Shown here: piece by piece, positions 47,290 to 59,082 of the stretch | How positions within the stretch are numbered: position 1 is the stretch's first letter | How the letters are laid out: the number at the start of each line of letters is the position of its first letter | From: Gigaspora rosea | Lineage: Eukaryota > Glomeromycota > Glomeromycetes > Diversisporales > Gigasporaceae | NCBI GenBank assembly: GCA_003550325.1 | Contig: QKWP01001169.1 | Location: forward strand, 21,800 to 85,799 | Direction: 5' to 3' | Length of the DNA: 64,000 nucleotides | Program-made: the position numbers and the translations under genes | Notes under the pieces: model-generated | Told to the model about the DNA's origin: nothing | Seen by the model: only the letters and a program-made list of their open reading frames with translations | Databases searched by the model: none

Positions 47290-47840
47290 TAATTATTTAC
47301 TACAAAAATTAGTAATTGTAATAATATTTACTACTTTTAGTAAATATTATTACATGTAGTAATTATTATTATATATAATTTTTATTACCATAAATAGTAA
47401 ATATTACTACATGTAGTATTTATTAGGGCAGTGTCATTAATCACCTGATTATTTTTTATCAGAGGCCTACCCCCCTCCCTCTTTCTTAATATATAAATAG
47501 TCAGGTTCTTATATATAATTTCAACTTTTTTTACCCCCTCCCCCCTAAAAAATCACCTGATTTTTGTTACTCCCCTTACTATATGTAGTAAATATTAACT
47601 ATATATAGAATTTATTACCACAAGTAGTAAATATTACTACAAGTAGTATTTATTGCTACATGTAGTAAGTAATACTATATTACTACATATTACTACATGT
47701 AGTAAGTAATAATACATTATTATATATTACTACATGTAGTAAGTAATACTTTTACATTACTACATATTACTACATGTAGTAAGTAATTATTACAATTATG
47801 GTTTAAAAAAGACTGTAGTAATATATGTAGTAAATATAAT
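47290..47840. repeat. tactacatgtagtaa palindromic array
   Basis: Repeated dyads of ttactacatgtagtaa with at-rich spacers (aagtaata), about 15 units, interrupted by the PIF MITE at 47426. Confidence 0.8.
47426..47575. mobile_element. PIF/Harbinger-like MITE, family B, copy 2
   Basis: Same 150-bp element as at 36999. The TSD is TTA on both sides (47423-47425, 47576-47578). The two TSDs (TAA and TTA) together support a TWA target preference. Confidence 0.85.
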
Positions 47841-48236
47841 TGTAGTAATTAGCTATTTACGATGCCAATCACTATCTTAACTATCGATTTTAATCTGGTA
47901 ACCTCATATTAAAGCCTCGTGACATAATCTAGAGCTCTATTCGACTCTAGTTAATCGGACCAAGTCTATCTACGCCTCTACCATTGTTAAAGTAGTTTAA
48001 TTGATTTTAGTTAGTCTTACTAGTGTATAGTTGTTTATGATACATATCAAAAGTATGTCAGGTATTGTGCAAATTTATAGCAAAAAAAGATTTTTAATTA
48101 ATTAAAATTAAATTAGTAAAAACCTGCCGTTTGAAGTAAATTCATTCGTTTATAAATATTTGAATTTAATATATAACACATGTTATCTAGCACATTAATG
48201 TGCTTTCTAACACTACTAAGCCCAACACGTTGACGC

Positions 48237-48547
48237 CAATGTTGGAAATTCAAAAAAATTTTTATGATTTTTGTGAACATAATTTTTTTTATAATGTTCA
48301 CATCAAAAATAAATATGTTCATATAGTAGAATTTAGACTTTATAATATAATGATCAAAAGTTAATTATATCTAAAAATGAGCTACAAATTATAAAAATTA
48401 AAATTTATATTCATACTATGTGAACATAAAATATAAAATTTTTGATTTTTTATGTTCATACTATGTGAACATAAAATATAAAAACATTGATTTTTTAAAA
48501 AATTTATGTTCACTGTGAACACTATGAACATATGATTTCCAACACTA
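48237..48547. mobile_element. hAT element, 311 bp
   Basis: Starts CAATGTTGGAAAT and ends ATTTCCAACACTA. Flanks GTTGACGC (48229-48236) and GTTGATGC (48548-48555) match 7 of 8. The interior repeats 'gtgaacataaaatataaaat' and 'tatgttcatactatgtgaac'. Nested in the 46610-49133 element. The frame 48113-48322 overlaps its edge and is not a gene. Confidence 0.8.
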
Positions 48548-48731
48548 GTTGATGCATTTTACTTATTTGCGTGGGTAATACAAACCAAAAAATGGTCTCC
48601 GATTTTGTAAATAAACTAATGCATAAGATAAAAATTTAGGGTTAGGGTCTAAGGTTAGAGACTATAGGGTTAGTTAGAGTGATGCTTACAATATGTAAGA
48701 TTTCATTCCCATCATTTGCACCAAGATCGAT

Positions 48732-48890
48732 TTAAATATTAGTTTTCGCTTTTTTCTTCTTTTGCGTGTATTCGGATTCTTCGTCGGGCTGATCCGAAAT
48801 AGTCAAATTTTGCAATCTCCGATTGGCTATTTCCTCTCTAGGAGTTTTATTACCCGCAAAATAAGTAAATGCCACATATCTAGAATTTTA
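48732..48890 (-). pseudogene. C-terminal coding fragment of unknown family
   Basis: About 52 codons without ATG, open on the minus strand, ending at TAA 48732-48734. It reads ...FAGNKTPREEIANRRLQNLT, then an acidic stretch (DQPDEESEY) and a basic tail (KKKKAKT) like a nuclear-localisation signal. Codon and residue make-up is protein-like and GC is higher than the flanks. It lies inside the hAT element, so it may be a relic of a cargo gene or of a transposase end. Confidence 0.4.
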
Positions 48891-49133
48891 TAATTCTTAC
48901 CCATTAACACGTATCGTACTAATATGTTAACGCGCGATTATATGTAAATCATCAAGTTTACACAGGATTTTGACTACCATATTACTACTAATAACCCAAA
49001 TGACCCCAGTCATTTAGTCACGAATCATTTGCAAATGACACAAAATTCAAATGACCTATAATGACCGGTCATTTCAGGGTCATTTGAGGACATTTAAAAA
49101 TTTTTCAAATGACCAGGTCATTTAACATCACTG

Positions 49134-50055
49134 CATACACATGAAGGATGCAATTGATTATAAAACAGATAGTTAGTTTTGGATGGGAATATTCCTTGAA
49201 ATTTGGATATTTCGATAGAATGATATAATGCTTGTAATTGATAGCGAATGGTACCCCCATATGTTCTTCTTCGTCTAAATAAAGTCATATGATTGAGCAA
49301 TAGTAATGCATATTTTTGGCGGAATGTAATTGTGGGCAGTTAGATAGAAAAGTACAGTAATAGTACCTTTTAATTTTTTTCAAATACTCAAAAAAAAGTA
49401 GGAAAATAATTCTAACAATGTTGAATTTTTTTCTTTTTCTTCTTTTTTTTATTTATTTATTTATTATTTATTTATTATTTTTGATTTATTTAAACAGGCG
49501 CACGTTAGGGCATAGTATCCGCATCATATCTAAGCCATAAGCTATGAAGCTAGCTATGATCAGCAGAACATATTTTATTTTTATTTATTTTAGTTTTTTG
49601 TGACACTATACACAGAGAATTTATGACACAACATCTAATTTTTTTATTTTTATTTATTTACACAAGAACAAAAAAAAACTTTACGTTATATATTTGAACC
49701 AATTCAAAAAAAGGACAAATTCTTTCGTTACGATTTTTTGTTACTGCCTTGACGATCACTGATTATCAATTAATCATACTGGCAAAAAATCAAAAGAAAA
49801 AAAACCAAAATTCTAAAAAAACTCGGAAAGTATAAGTATAAGCATAAAGTAAACATGCATACAAGCGTAAAAAGAAAGGTTTTTAATGGAATTAAGTTGC
49901 TTTTAACCAATTCAAATGTTTTTTTTTTCTCGCATCTAATATAGTATAGTATCATATAATATAATATAATATCATATAATATCATATCATATCATATAAT
50001 ACAAGAAAAAATTGGGCGCCCATGGCACCCCTAATTTTTTCAATTAATCAATGCG
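49134..50055. other. Low-complexity region
   Basis: TTTATTTA-type runs at 49440-49490 and 49570-49660, an 'atataatatc' microsatellite at 49940-49998, and a short GC dyad 'gggcgcccatggcaccc' at 50014-50030. The minus-strand frames at 49118-49300 and 49770-49985 are unconvincing. Confidence 0.6.
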
Positions 50056-50117
50056 GCTGAGCTGCAAATCTTACGTTTTTGATACTCCTGCACTTACTTT
50101 TTTGATACCCCTGTATG

Positions 50118-50389
50118 CAGTGTTGTCATGGGACACAGACACGGACGGCGAACAGTCCGGGACGGGACGTCCGGAACATGTCCGCCCAGAATTTTTTTTG
50201 TTCCGGACATTTTGCGACACAACACGTGATCATCTACCAATAAAATTCGTATAATTCCGCAATTTGATTGGTTTTACCCAGCGGACATGTATTATGTTGG
50301 GACATTATTGCGGACATGTCCCAGACGTCCCTTCCCGGACTGTCCGTGTCCCTAAAAAATCAGCGGGACAATGTCTGTGTACAACACTG
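50118..50389. mobile_element. hAT MITE with empty-site proof
   Basis: Starts CAGTGTTGTCATGGGACACA and ends ACAACACTG. The perfect 8-bp TSD CCTGTATG is at 50110-50117 and 50390-50397. Interior tandem 'ggacatgtcc/ggacgtcc' dyads. The opposite foldback arm (near 51410-51425) holds one CCTGTATG (as catacagg) and no insert. The three overlapping plus-strand frames here are not genes. Related to the element at 55145-55396. Confidence 0.9.
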
Positions 50390-50784
50390 CCTGTATGTAC
50401 CCCAAAAAATTACGCTTACTTTTTTGATGCAGATCTGCATATATACACGTGACTTGTGTTACACAAAGGCCTAGTGCATTGTTTTTGCAAAAATAATTTT
50501 TGGTTACACGCCATTAATGTTTTGTAATGTTACACAAGTCTAATTTTGCCTGGCATTAAGCTTAATACTGGTGGGCACTATCATGATAATGCCCTAGCGG
50601 GGTTAGACATAATTCCGGCCCACCCTAACCCTAAATCTAGTGGTACCCTAACCCGGCATTAAGCTTAATGCTGGTGGGCACTATCATGATAATGCCCCGG
50701 CGGGGTTAGACATAATTCCGGCCCACCCTAACCCTAAATCTAGGAACCCTAAAAACTAATTGTTCGAAGCAACATCCAATCACA

Positions 50785-50983
50785 NNNNNNNNNNNNNNNN
50801 NNNNNNNNNNNNNNNNNNNNNNNNNNNNNNNNNNNNNNNNNNNNNNNNNNNNNNNNNNNNNNNNNNNNNNNNNNNNNNNNNNNNNNNNNNNNNNNNNNNN
50901 NNNNNNNNNNNNNNNNNNNNNNNNNNNNNNNNNNNNNNNNNNNNNNNNNNNNNNNNNNNNNNNNNNNNNNNNNNNNNNNNNNN
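50785..50983. other. Assembly gap (199 N)
   Basis: A run of N inside the foldback repeats. The true length and centre of the palindrome are unknown. Confidence 1.
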
Positions 50984-51479
50984 TTAGACATAATTCCGGC
51001 CCACCCTAACCCTAAATATAGTGGTACCCTAACCCGGCATTAAGCTTAATGCCAGGTTAGAGTACCACTAGATTTAGAGTTAGAGTGGGCCGGAATTATG
51101 TCTAACCCTGCCGGGGGCATTATCATGATAGTGCCCACCAGCATTAAGCTTAATGCCAGGTTAGGGTACCACTAGATTTAGAGTTAGGGTGGGCCAGAAT
51201 TATGTCTAACCCCGCCAGGGGCATTATCATAATAGTGCCCACCAGCATTAAGCTTAATGCCGGGCAAAATTAGACTTGTATAACATTACATGACATTAGC
51301 GGCATGTAACCAAAAATTATTTTTGCAAAAACAATGCACTGGGCCTTTGTGTAACACAAGTCACGTGTATATATGCAGATCTGCATCAAAAAAGTAAGCG
51401 TAATTTTGGGGTACATACAGGAGTATCAAAAAAGTAAGTGCAGAAATATCAAAAACGTAAGATTTGCGGCTGAGCTGGT

Positions 51480-52470
51480 ATGCATTTAAATTACCACGAT
51501 TTCTACTATAAATTTGTAAAAATTCTCCCATGAAACTTGCCCGCTATTCCAGTCTGTGTTTAAGGTTGAGTTAGCTTCATCGGAATTATCATGAGTTACG
51601 GTAAACAATTCTGTTACAAAACTTACCTATTATCTTAGTATGTTACTATGGTTGAGCCGATTTCTAATTAAATTACCGTTAGTTTTATTGAAAAATGATT
51701 CGCTACAGAACTTATTATCGCTCTTTTCAATCTGATCAGTTTGCAAGCTCAGTGAGTCCCACGATTACGATACATATAATATTACATTTTTCAGATCCCA
51801 TTTCTATATATTAAATATAGTAAATGGATTCTGAAAATATAACGAATTTAGGTAATTGCTTGTATTGCAATTGTAAAACTTACGAAGCTCGTAAAAAACA
51901 ATCATATAGTGATTAAATTAAACTAAATCGAAAAGAACGATAAGCAGTATACAATGTTTAAAGTTGGGTTGCATTGCAATTACCATGATTTTCATCGAGA
52001 GTTACGGCAAACCATTCTTTGTTGAAATTATTTGCTATTCCAGTAACCACTGTATGTAATTTAAAGTTACATAAGTTTTGTTTTTGTATAGAATTTTCGC
52101 AATTTCTAATGTTACATAAGAAAATTTAAATACTTGCCTGCTATTTTGGTGACCACAATGTGGTCGAATTAGTTGCATTTTGATTTTTGTAGGGCTAAAT
52201 TTGAATTAGTCGAAGTTTTTGGCTTGTATTGGTGAGCTACTGTAAAACTATTCTGTTAATGAGAGTTAGCTTGTATTAGAATTATTGTGAATTACTATAA
52301 AAAATTCTGTTATAAACCTATTCGACGCACAATAGATATTTAATGTTGAGTCTGTATTATGAATTACTGTAAGGTTGTATTAGTTTGTATTGAAAATTAT
52401 TATAATTTCTACCATGAGATACTGTAAAAATTCAGTTTACCTTACTATTTCGGCGATACACAGTATGCGA
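51480..52470 (-). repeat. ~95-bp satellite, block 3, reversed
   Basis: Same unit and orientation as block 2 ('aaggttgagttagcttcatc', 'ttctgttacaaaacttacct'). About nine degenerate units. The Mutator-like foldback at 50064 seems to have inserted into or beside this array. Confidence 0.65.
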
Positions 52471-52675
52471 CTCTCTAACACATGTTATTAAGGCTATCTA
52501 CATATTAGTTAATCTAACATCTATAAAATACGCATAACGGACGAAAATCGAATTTAAAAATCATAGATGTCAATTGAGTGTGAATAAAAATAACTGGTCG
52601 TTCCTGTTTTTTTGATTTTCGCATTTAAATTTTCACGCATTTTTTTTGATTATTAATTCATCGATTACGACATAA

Positions 52676-52787
52676 ATCATGCATAATTACAGTTACCGAT
52701 GATCATAATCCTTATAAAGTTAGTTTGTGCACATAAAATCATGCATAATTACAGTTACCGATGATCATAATCCTTATAAAGTTAGTT
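52676..52787. repeat. 50-bp perfect direct duplication
   Basis: 52676-52725 recurs at 52738-52787 (atcatgcataattacagtta ... ttataaagttagtt), separated by 12 bp. It must be recent, because no differences are seen. Confidence 0.9.
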
Positions 52788-53527
52788 GATTTAAATTTTA
52801 TGAGTTTATGCACATATATGCAAGATTGTCCAATCAGATAGTTTAAAGGGGACATTTGCATACAGGTATCATTTTATAATTTTAGGATATATATATAAAA
52901 ATGGCGGGTATAAAAATTTCCTTTTATAGATTAAGAGGAAATTTTGACTACCGATCATATGCACAAAAGCGACAAAAATACGATAAATAGTAAAAAAGAA
53001 TACACCACATAAACATAAATAGTAAGGAAGATTACACTGCATAAACAAATTAGGTAAGGTGGAGCAGTCAAAATTGAATAGCTTTAACGAAATAGCTCTC
53101 GTGACTCATATCGACCTACCGATAGGACTATAGAATAGATTTTAGTTTGAATATACGTTCGATAAACGTTGTCTCTTTTAGGTTCTGTTGTCCTTGATAG
53201 TTGATTTAGAACTCGCTTTGCCCTTCAATTAAAATCCCTGCACCTATGGAAAATTCCTAAACTTACCTATATCGATATCACCTGATCGGAATCCGGTTAG
53301 ATATCAGTTTACCGTAACCCTGTGATACACATTTTGATCCCACCTTCCTATATCATAATTTCTTATTATTCTTATTGATATCAATTTATTGATATCCCCA
53401 TATAAGCATCACCAGCGTTAGCGTTTTTGTATTATTGTGGTGATTTAGCGATAGATCATCCCTTCGCTCTCCTCGTACAGCATATTTGATCTGTATCTAC
53501 CCTGTGACCTCTTACATTTATATATTC
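52788..53527. other. No gene recognised
   Basis: Less repetitive than the neighbouring DNA and slightly higher GC from 53090 on. No domain-like frame was found. Confidence 0.4.
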
Positions 53528-53782
53528 TCACCGTACACGGTTGGAGTCTAAATTGGAACTATTGTCTATATTGTTTTGAAGCTCTTCCAAACAATCGTTA
53601 CACCAGCATTTTCTGGAACTATAGCCTAAAAGTCGGGATATTAAATTTTTTGCAGGAAATTGTTTGTGCCAACAGAATTTGTTAATTTGACGTATTAATA
53701 CAGGCATCTTTTGCGTTCGTGTAAACCAATAATTAATAATATAATCTGCAATGATGAGATTCATAAATCGTGACTGTAACAT
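53528..53782 (-). CDS. Hypothetical 84-residue protein
   Basis: An open frame with a mixed, protein-like composition: KFCWHKQFPAKNLISRLLGY followed by CWCNDCLEEL. The Cys/Trp/His set could form a small zinc site, but there is no match to a known family. No signal peptide. It might be the 5' or 3' part of a split gene. The flanks (52800-54000) are non-coding. Confidence 0.3.
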   Translation of the reverse strand: MLQSRFMNLIIADYIINYWFTRTQKMPVLIRQINKFCWHKQFPAKNLISRLLGYSSRKCWCNDCLEELQNNIDNSSNLDSNRVR

Positions 53783-54075
53783 GTTTTATATCGATTGTTC
53801 ATTTTTATGAAAAGTTTAATATTTAGTAACTTTTGCAAAATAAAGAATTCACAGCGATAGCAATAGTGATAGTATTTGGAAAGTATATACGATCGGGTGT
53901 TATGAATAAAAGCCGTGAAAATTATAATTTTGAATTTAAAACTTTCGTTCTTTCTGCGATGCTTAGCTCAGGCATTAAATGAGATATGTACACGTTATAT
54001 TTAGTGACGTGCCATTTATATGATGTCCAAATTTTTTTAGCGTACAGTACGTACAGTACGTATATAGTACTTATA

Positions 54076-54340
54076 TAGTAAAATTGCTCTAGTGGTTATA
54101 TTTTAAATTTTTTTTTTAATATTAGTCTATATTACAATTAATATAATATTTAATTTTATTTTAATAGATAAATATTTAGGTCGTTCGAAGTTAATTATCT
54201 GGTTAACTNTAGTAAAATTGCTCTAGTGGTTATATTTTAAAAATTTTTTTAATATTAGTCTATATTACAATTAATATAATATTTAATTCTATTTTAATAG
54301 ATAAATATTTAGGTCGTTCGAAGTTAATTATCTGGTTAAC
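54076..54340. repeat. ~132-bp direct duplication joined by one N
   Basis: 54076-54207 and 54210-54340 are almost identical (only A-run differences), with an N at 54209 at the join. Each copy ends in the MITE A left terminus (54179 and 54312). It looks like two overlapping contig ends joined without merging. Confidence 0.8.
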
Positions 54341-54400
54341 ATCACTTTCCAGGACTCCCAGAAGAGAGGCAAATAAAATGAACATATAAAATGAACAAAC
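54312..54400. mobile_element. MITE family A, left-end fragment
   Basis: GGTCGTTCGAAGTTAATT followed by ggttaacatcactttccagg, preceded by TTA. The right half is missing. Confidence 0.6.
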
Positions 54401-55144
54401 TGTAGTAAATCTATTATAAACGAATTGATTTCAAGTTAAATTTAATTCAGAGATTTTAGTCGAGTTGCTAATTAGGTCAAATAAATTTGATTCAATAGCA
54501 AAAAAAAAAAATTTAATAAATAAAAAATTATATAATGCATTTATCCGCAAAATCTCGTGATCTAGTGATCAGATCTGCATCATTGCAGCTAGTGATGTGT
54601 AATCATTAAAATTACGTATAGTGCTTATATAAAAAATTAAGATCATATAATAAAATTAAATTAGTATCTATATTTTAATTTTTTTTAATGTTATTCTAGA
54701 TTATAATTAAAGTAATGTTTAAACCTATTTTAATAAGCAAATATTTAATATAGCAAATTAGTAATATACTATGTACATATCTGCTTAATTTTACTAAGGC
54801 GTTACTTTATATATCTAAAGTAGCTACTTTAGATAGATCGCTACTTTAGATGCAATATGTACAAATTTAATTTATCTAACAAGAAAGCTTCATCGGGTGT
54901 TGATCAATTAACGAATTTGATTGGTCAATTGGCACATAAATATTTCTATCGACCCCTCTTAATAAATGATCGGCAAAAATTTTAGCGTACAGTACGTACA
55001 GTACGTACAGTACTGTACGTATAGTACTGTACGTGGCACATCACTAATTATACCAATCAATTAGCTCGCTAAAGACGTTCTCAAACAATGATTGACTTAT
55101 AGACTGGTCTAATTGGGCGAAATCGACGTTTAAGTACCTAGACC

Positions 55145-55396
55145 CAGTAAAGTACATTGGACGTTTTGTGGACATTTTGGACATTTTTTTCAAATTAAAA
55201 TTACTTAAAATTTTATTAAGATTATCTATTTTAATTTTTTTAAATATGAATCCAGCACCTAAAAAAATATATAATTATATATTTATTAAATTAATTTATT
55301 AATTATTTAAGCCTTGGGCATAGGCTTTGACAGTTTTGGACAATCTTGGACATTGGACAAAAAACATAGTGTTGGACATGTCCAATGACAACACTG
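55145..55396. mobile_element. hAT MITE, 252 bp
   Basis: Starts CAGTAAAGTACATTGGAC and ends GTCCAATGACAACACTG. The perfect 8-bp TSD CCTAGACC is at 55137-55144 and 55397-55404. Interior 'ttggacattttggacatt' motifs resemble the element at 50118. Confidence 0.85.
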
Positions 55397-55529
55397 CCTA
55401 GACCTACAAACCCCTTTTTACATAGTCATTTCATGTATCAAATTAATGAAATCGACTGAATTCAAATATAATACTATATTGTTTAAATGAAACCATAATG
55501 CAGTATAGTATTTTAACAAATGGTATTAT

Positions 55530-55612
55530 AGCAGATTTACGGCATTACGGTATTACAGCATTACAGCATTATGACATTATGGCATTACGGCATTACGGCT
55601 TTACGGCTCACA
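55530..55612. repeat. Short tandem repeat of ~9 bp
   Basis: About nine degenerate copies of cattacggc/cattacagc. The frame 55498-55695 through it is an artefact. Confidence 0.7.
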
Positions 55613-55699
55613 ACAATTACGGCAAAAAATACGGCAATGCTGTAACCGTATTAATTTGTGAAATTAATTCTACCACCAACTATAATCTATTGTAATAAT

Positions 55700-57090
55700 G
55701 TTATTTTGTTCATTCCAAATTACCATTAACGTTCGAATCTGTATATTCAATTTAGAGGTATATTTGAAGTTAAATAAAGCACGTATTGTATAATACATTC
55801 CGATCAATCGTAAAATACGAACTTTCATAAAGAAACAAAAGTTAAGATATTAGGGTTAGAGTATAGGAAAATTTATAAATTCACTCCCCATAATTTTGAA
55901 TTAGTACATATTTAAATACATACATTCTGTATCTTTTTTCTGGTTTGCAACACGTCTCAGGTTGATTCAGAATAACAAATTTAGATCTTTCTTGGCATTT
56001 GTGGATTTTACATATATGAAATTTAAAACAATTAATACAAGGGTTCCTTAATTCGTGATAGAGAATTCAGCTTTCAATTGAGACCTGATTCTCCTGAGAA
56101 TTGACTAGAAATGATCCTTGTTGAATAATAAAACTCGATTTATTTCGTAATTTTTTAATGTCTAAAGAATTTGTTTAAAGGCTGCAGAAATTGATCTTAA
56201 TGAACCTCATTTTTTTGCTAAATTTATTTTGTCATTATTCAAAAAAAATAATTAACATTAATTGTTGATGTTGTGTTGAATCCGTAATTTGTATCATTTT
56301 TTTTAATTATTGTTTAAAGATTTTAAACTCTTACCATTGTCGTCTATAATTTAAAGTACTGTACAATGCTGCATATGGTACATCTAATTTTTTTCAGAAT
56401 GCCAAGATAAATTAAATAATACCCGGGATACTGTGTGAAGAATGAATACTATACAAAGGATATTAAAAAGAGTATTGTTGATCCATCGTATTAAGGATTA
56501 ATCGATTGAACTATTTGATTAGTACCAGGATACTTTTCAGAAATGTTAAAATCTATAATTGAATATTACACTGATACTATTTAAAAGGAAGCTTTTTAAG
56601 GAGATACTGGCATGCAGCGCTGTACGATAAAATAATTATATAATCGTGGTATTCAAAATTCATCACATTAGCTGTTGAATTAAACTGGATTCGAAATAAC
56701 AACTTTTTTCTTCATTTTCATTAATCAAAGCTGTATTGGTTAATCAATTCATATAATCAAATAATTTGAACTATATAATTATAGATGTGTGTACTAAAAG
56801 AGCAAGCATATAATACCAATCTTTCTTAATATTTCACAAGAAAAATTAGATTAGAAATTATTGTAATAAAGATGAGAGAATATATGTATCATAAAAAGTG
56901 ACATGATATAAAAGCTAACTACAAATATATCAAATTATTCATTCCTGAGTATTTAATGAGGAATTAACCTCAGCTTATCGCTAATAAATAAAATACCAAG
57001 TTATTTATTATAAATATCGTATATCAATAATCACCATTAAATGCCAATCAGTTAGATAATCTTGAACATGACAAATGTAACACCTACAAT
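55700..57090. other. No gene recognised
   Basis: AT-rich, no repeats of note, no domain-bearing frame. A short 'gggttag' at 55851 only. Confidence 0.45.
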
Positions 57091-57583
57091 TAATGGCTTG
57101 GATTTACCCGTACTAGATTTCATACTTTGTACTAGATTTAGTACACCATTAAACTTGATTATCTATTAATTGTTTAAAAAAACTATATATTTTAATATTT
57201 TTTAAAAATTTTATAAGTATTGGGGATGCTGTAATTAAAAGCTTATAAGTTTAACTTCGTTTTTAAAATGCTAAAATATTTTTGTACAGGGAATAAAATT
57301 CTCTTATAGAGAATTTTTTGCCGCGCAGAAACATATAAAATTTACTATTAAAAAAACAGACGCAAAATGTACTAGATCTAGTACGCAACAAACCACTAAA
57401 ATCTCTATATATAAAAAAAAATTTGTTTAGTATTAATATTAAAATAAATAACATGAAACTGATCTATACCTTATAACAAGTCTTTTTTATATAAAAATAT
57501 TTTTTTATTTATTTTTTTTTGATTTTTTATTAATTTTTAAAAGTGTACTTAATTTAGTACAAAGGGGTAAATCCAAACCATTA
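57091..57583. mobile_element. 493-bp inverted-repeat element
   Basis: TAATGGCTTGGATTTACCC pairs with GGGTAAATCCAAACCATTA. Inner motifs 'gtactagatttagtac' occur three times, near both ends and at 57371. A TA at each end might be a mariner-type target, but this is not certain. The frame 57263-57454 is not a gene. Confidence 0.6.
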
Positions 57584-59080
57584 ACTTTAAAGCATAATAT
57601 GCAACAATCCCGGCACGTAAAAACATGAACCTAGCATCACTACAAAGATTCATTACGTGGCTTAAGCACAACATTATAATTCAGTTTGTTTTGTATGACA
57701 AATATATTTAAGTGATATTTTGATTTTTTTTTTCATTTGAACTATAATGAAAATAATTTTCCACAATTTACAAATATCAGAGACTTTCATGTTTGAAGAG
57801 AGACCCACCATTATTTTATATAAAAAAAAGCAAACTTAAAAAATATTATAGCATAACTTACTAAGTCTTCTGGAGTCAAGAAATATTGAAAAGTAGTTTT
57901 AGATTTATTTTGAGGTGTTAATATATTTTAATAGGTTGCAAATAATTTATCTACTACATATATTGGACAATTTATAATAAGAAATTTTTCAATTAATATA
58001 ATAAAGTCGATATTGTTTTTATATTAGTTGTTTTTTTTAATAATAAGTATAAAAAACATCTTAATCACAATTTTTTTTAAAAAATATAGAATAGCTATAA
58101 TCCGAATACTTGGTTTCAATTGATTATTCAAACATGCATTATGTATTTTACATTCATAAAAAAAAAAAAAGGTTTCTAAACAAATATATTTCTTCTGTTA
58201 GTCGCTTCTCACCTCTCCATTATATTAAGGTAGCTGAATTAAACGAAATAATATGTCGGAGTCGGTTTTAAATACAGACACGTAATTGATTTTAGGGCGA
58301 TGTTTTGGTGATTCACATAAAAATATGTCAGACGAAATGATTTTATACAAATTGCACACTTTAAAGTGCAGATATAATCAAGACCATACTAAACAAAATT
58401 GTGATAATATCATTGTAAAGTAATTAACTACTTCTTAATTAGTTGCTTTGTTAAAATATAAAAGAATCTTCAATTCAAAAAAAAAAAAAAAATTCCAAGC
58501 AAAAATCGGAACTTTGGCTAAATTCAGTTCAAGTCATTAATAAATATACAGTCATGTCAAATTTTATTATTGTTAAATAAAAAGTATGCTGGAATAAAAT
58601 TCGAAATGAAAGTATAAAGGCGTCGGATAAATGTCAATTTATGCAATTATAAACTGAAAACAAAGTGTTATAAGTCTTTTTTTCTACGTTGCTATTAATA
58701 AATTCATGATAAAATAATGCAATCTTGAAAATTTATCTTCATTACGGCTAATTTATTTTATTTATTTTTTTGGACCTTTTTTTAGTCAATAAAACTGTAA
58801 AATTTGATCGAACGAACCTTTAAAATTATAATTCTTTTGTTAGATGTTGGACGATCAATTGACTGTAAAATACCTGAAAATAAAATCGTTAGCGTCTAAC
58901 CCACAATTACTTTTACAGAAAAAAAAAGCTCATTAATGGTGTAATTATATAAAAGTTTGATATTTATCACCGGTGCTGCTATATCACAAAAACGTACGTA
59001 CGTACGTCCTAAGTAATTAGGGTTAGGAGTCTAAGTAAAATGTTTAGAACTCTCAAAAAGTTTTATAAAATGAATTTAGA
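57584..59080. other. No gene recognised
   Basis: AT-rich. Poly-A runs at 58160 and 58480. 'acgtacgtacgtacgt' at 58992-59007 and one 'ttagggttagg' at 59018. Confidence 0.5.
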
Positions 59081-59082
59081 AA

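Larger units (their letters stand above)
46610..49133. mobile_element. 2.5-kb hAT element with AAATGACC subterminal motifs
   Basis: The left end is CATTGATGCTAAATGACC. The right end reversed is CAGTGATGTTAAATGACC (2 differences). Flanks CATTCACA (46602-46609) and CATACACA (49134-49141) match 7 of 8. AAATGACC/GGTCATTT motifs crowd both ends (46620-46700, 48995-49120). Inside are a PIF MITE, a 311-bp hAT, a TACTACATGTAGTA array and one short open minus-strand frame. No transposase was recognised. Confidence 0.7.
50064..51467. mobile_element. Mutator-like foldback element with internal repeats
   Basis: Starts GCAAATCTTACGTTTTTGAT, ends with the complement. The perfect 9-bp TSD GGCTGAGCT is at 50055-50063 and 51468-51476. 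The long arms (~420 bp plus repeated inner units) are near-perfect inverted copies. Inner units of ~135 bp ('ggcattaagcttaatgc', 'gtgggcactatcatgataat', 'ggttagacataattccggcc') repeat on both sides of an N gap. The left arm alone carries a hAT MITE (50118-50389). Confidence 0.8.
54002..55046. mobile_element. Probable hAT element with GTACAGTACGTAC motifs
   Basis: Starts TAGTGACGTGCC and ends GGCACATCACTA. Flanks GTTATATT and ATTATACC match 5 of 8. 'agcgtacagtacgtacag' motifs lie just inside both ends (54040, 54985). The inside carries a MITE A left end and a duplicated segment. Confidence 0.5.

Noticed and set aside
50051..50474. Three overlapping plus-strand frames
   Set aside because: They fall in a hAT MITE and a foldback arm; the inverted arm shows no matching selection.
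50749..50991. Frames across the N run
   Set aside because: They consist mostly of unknown residues.
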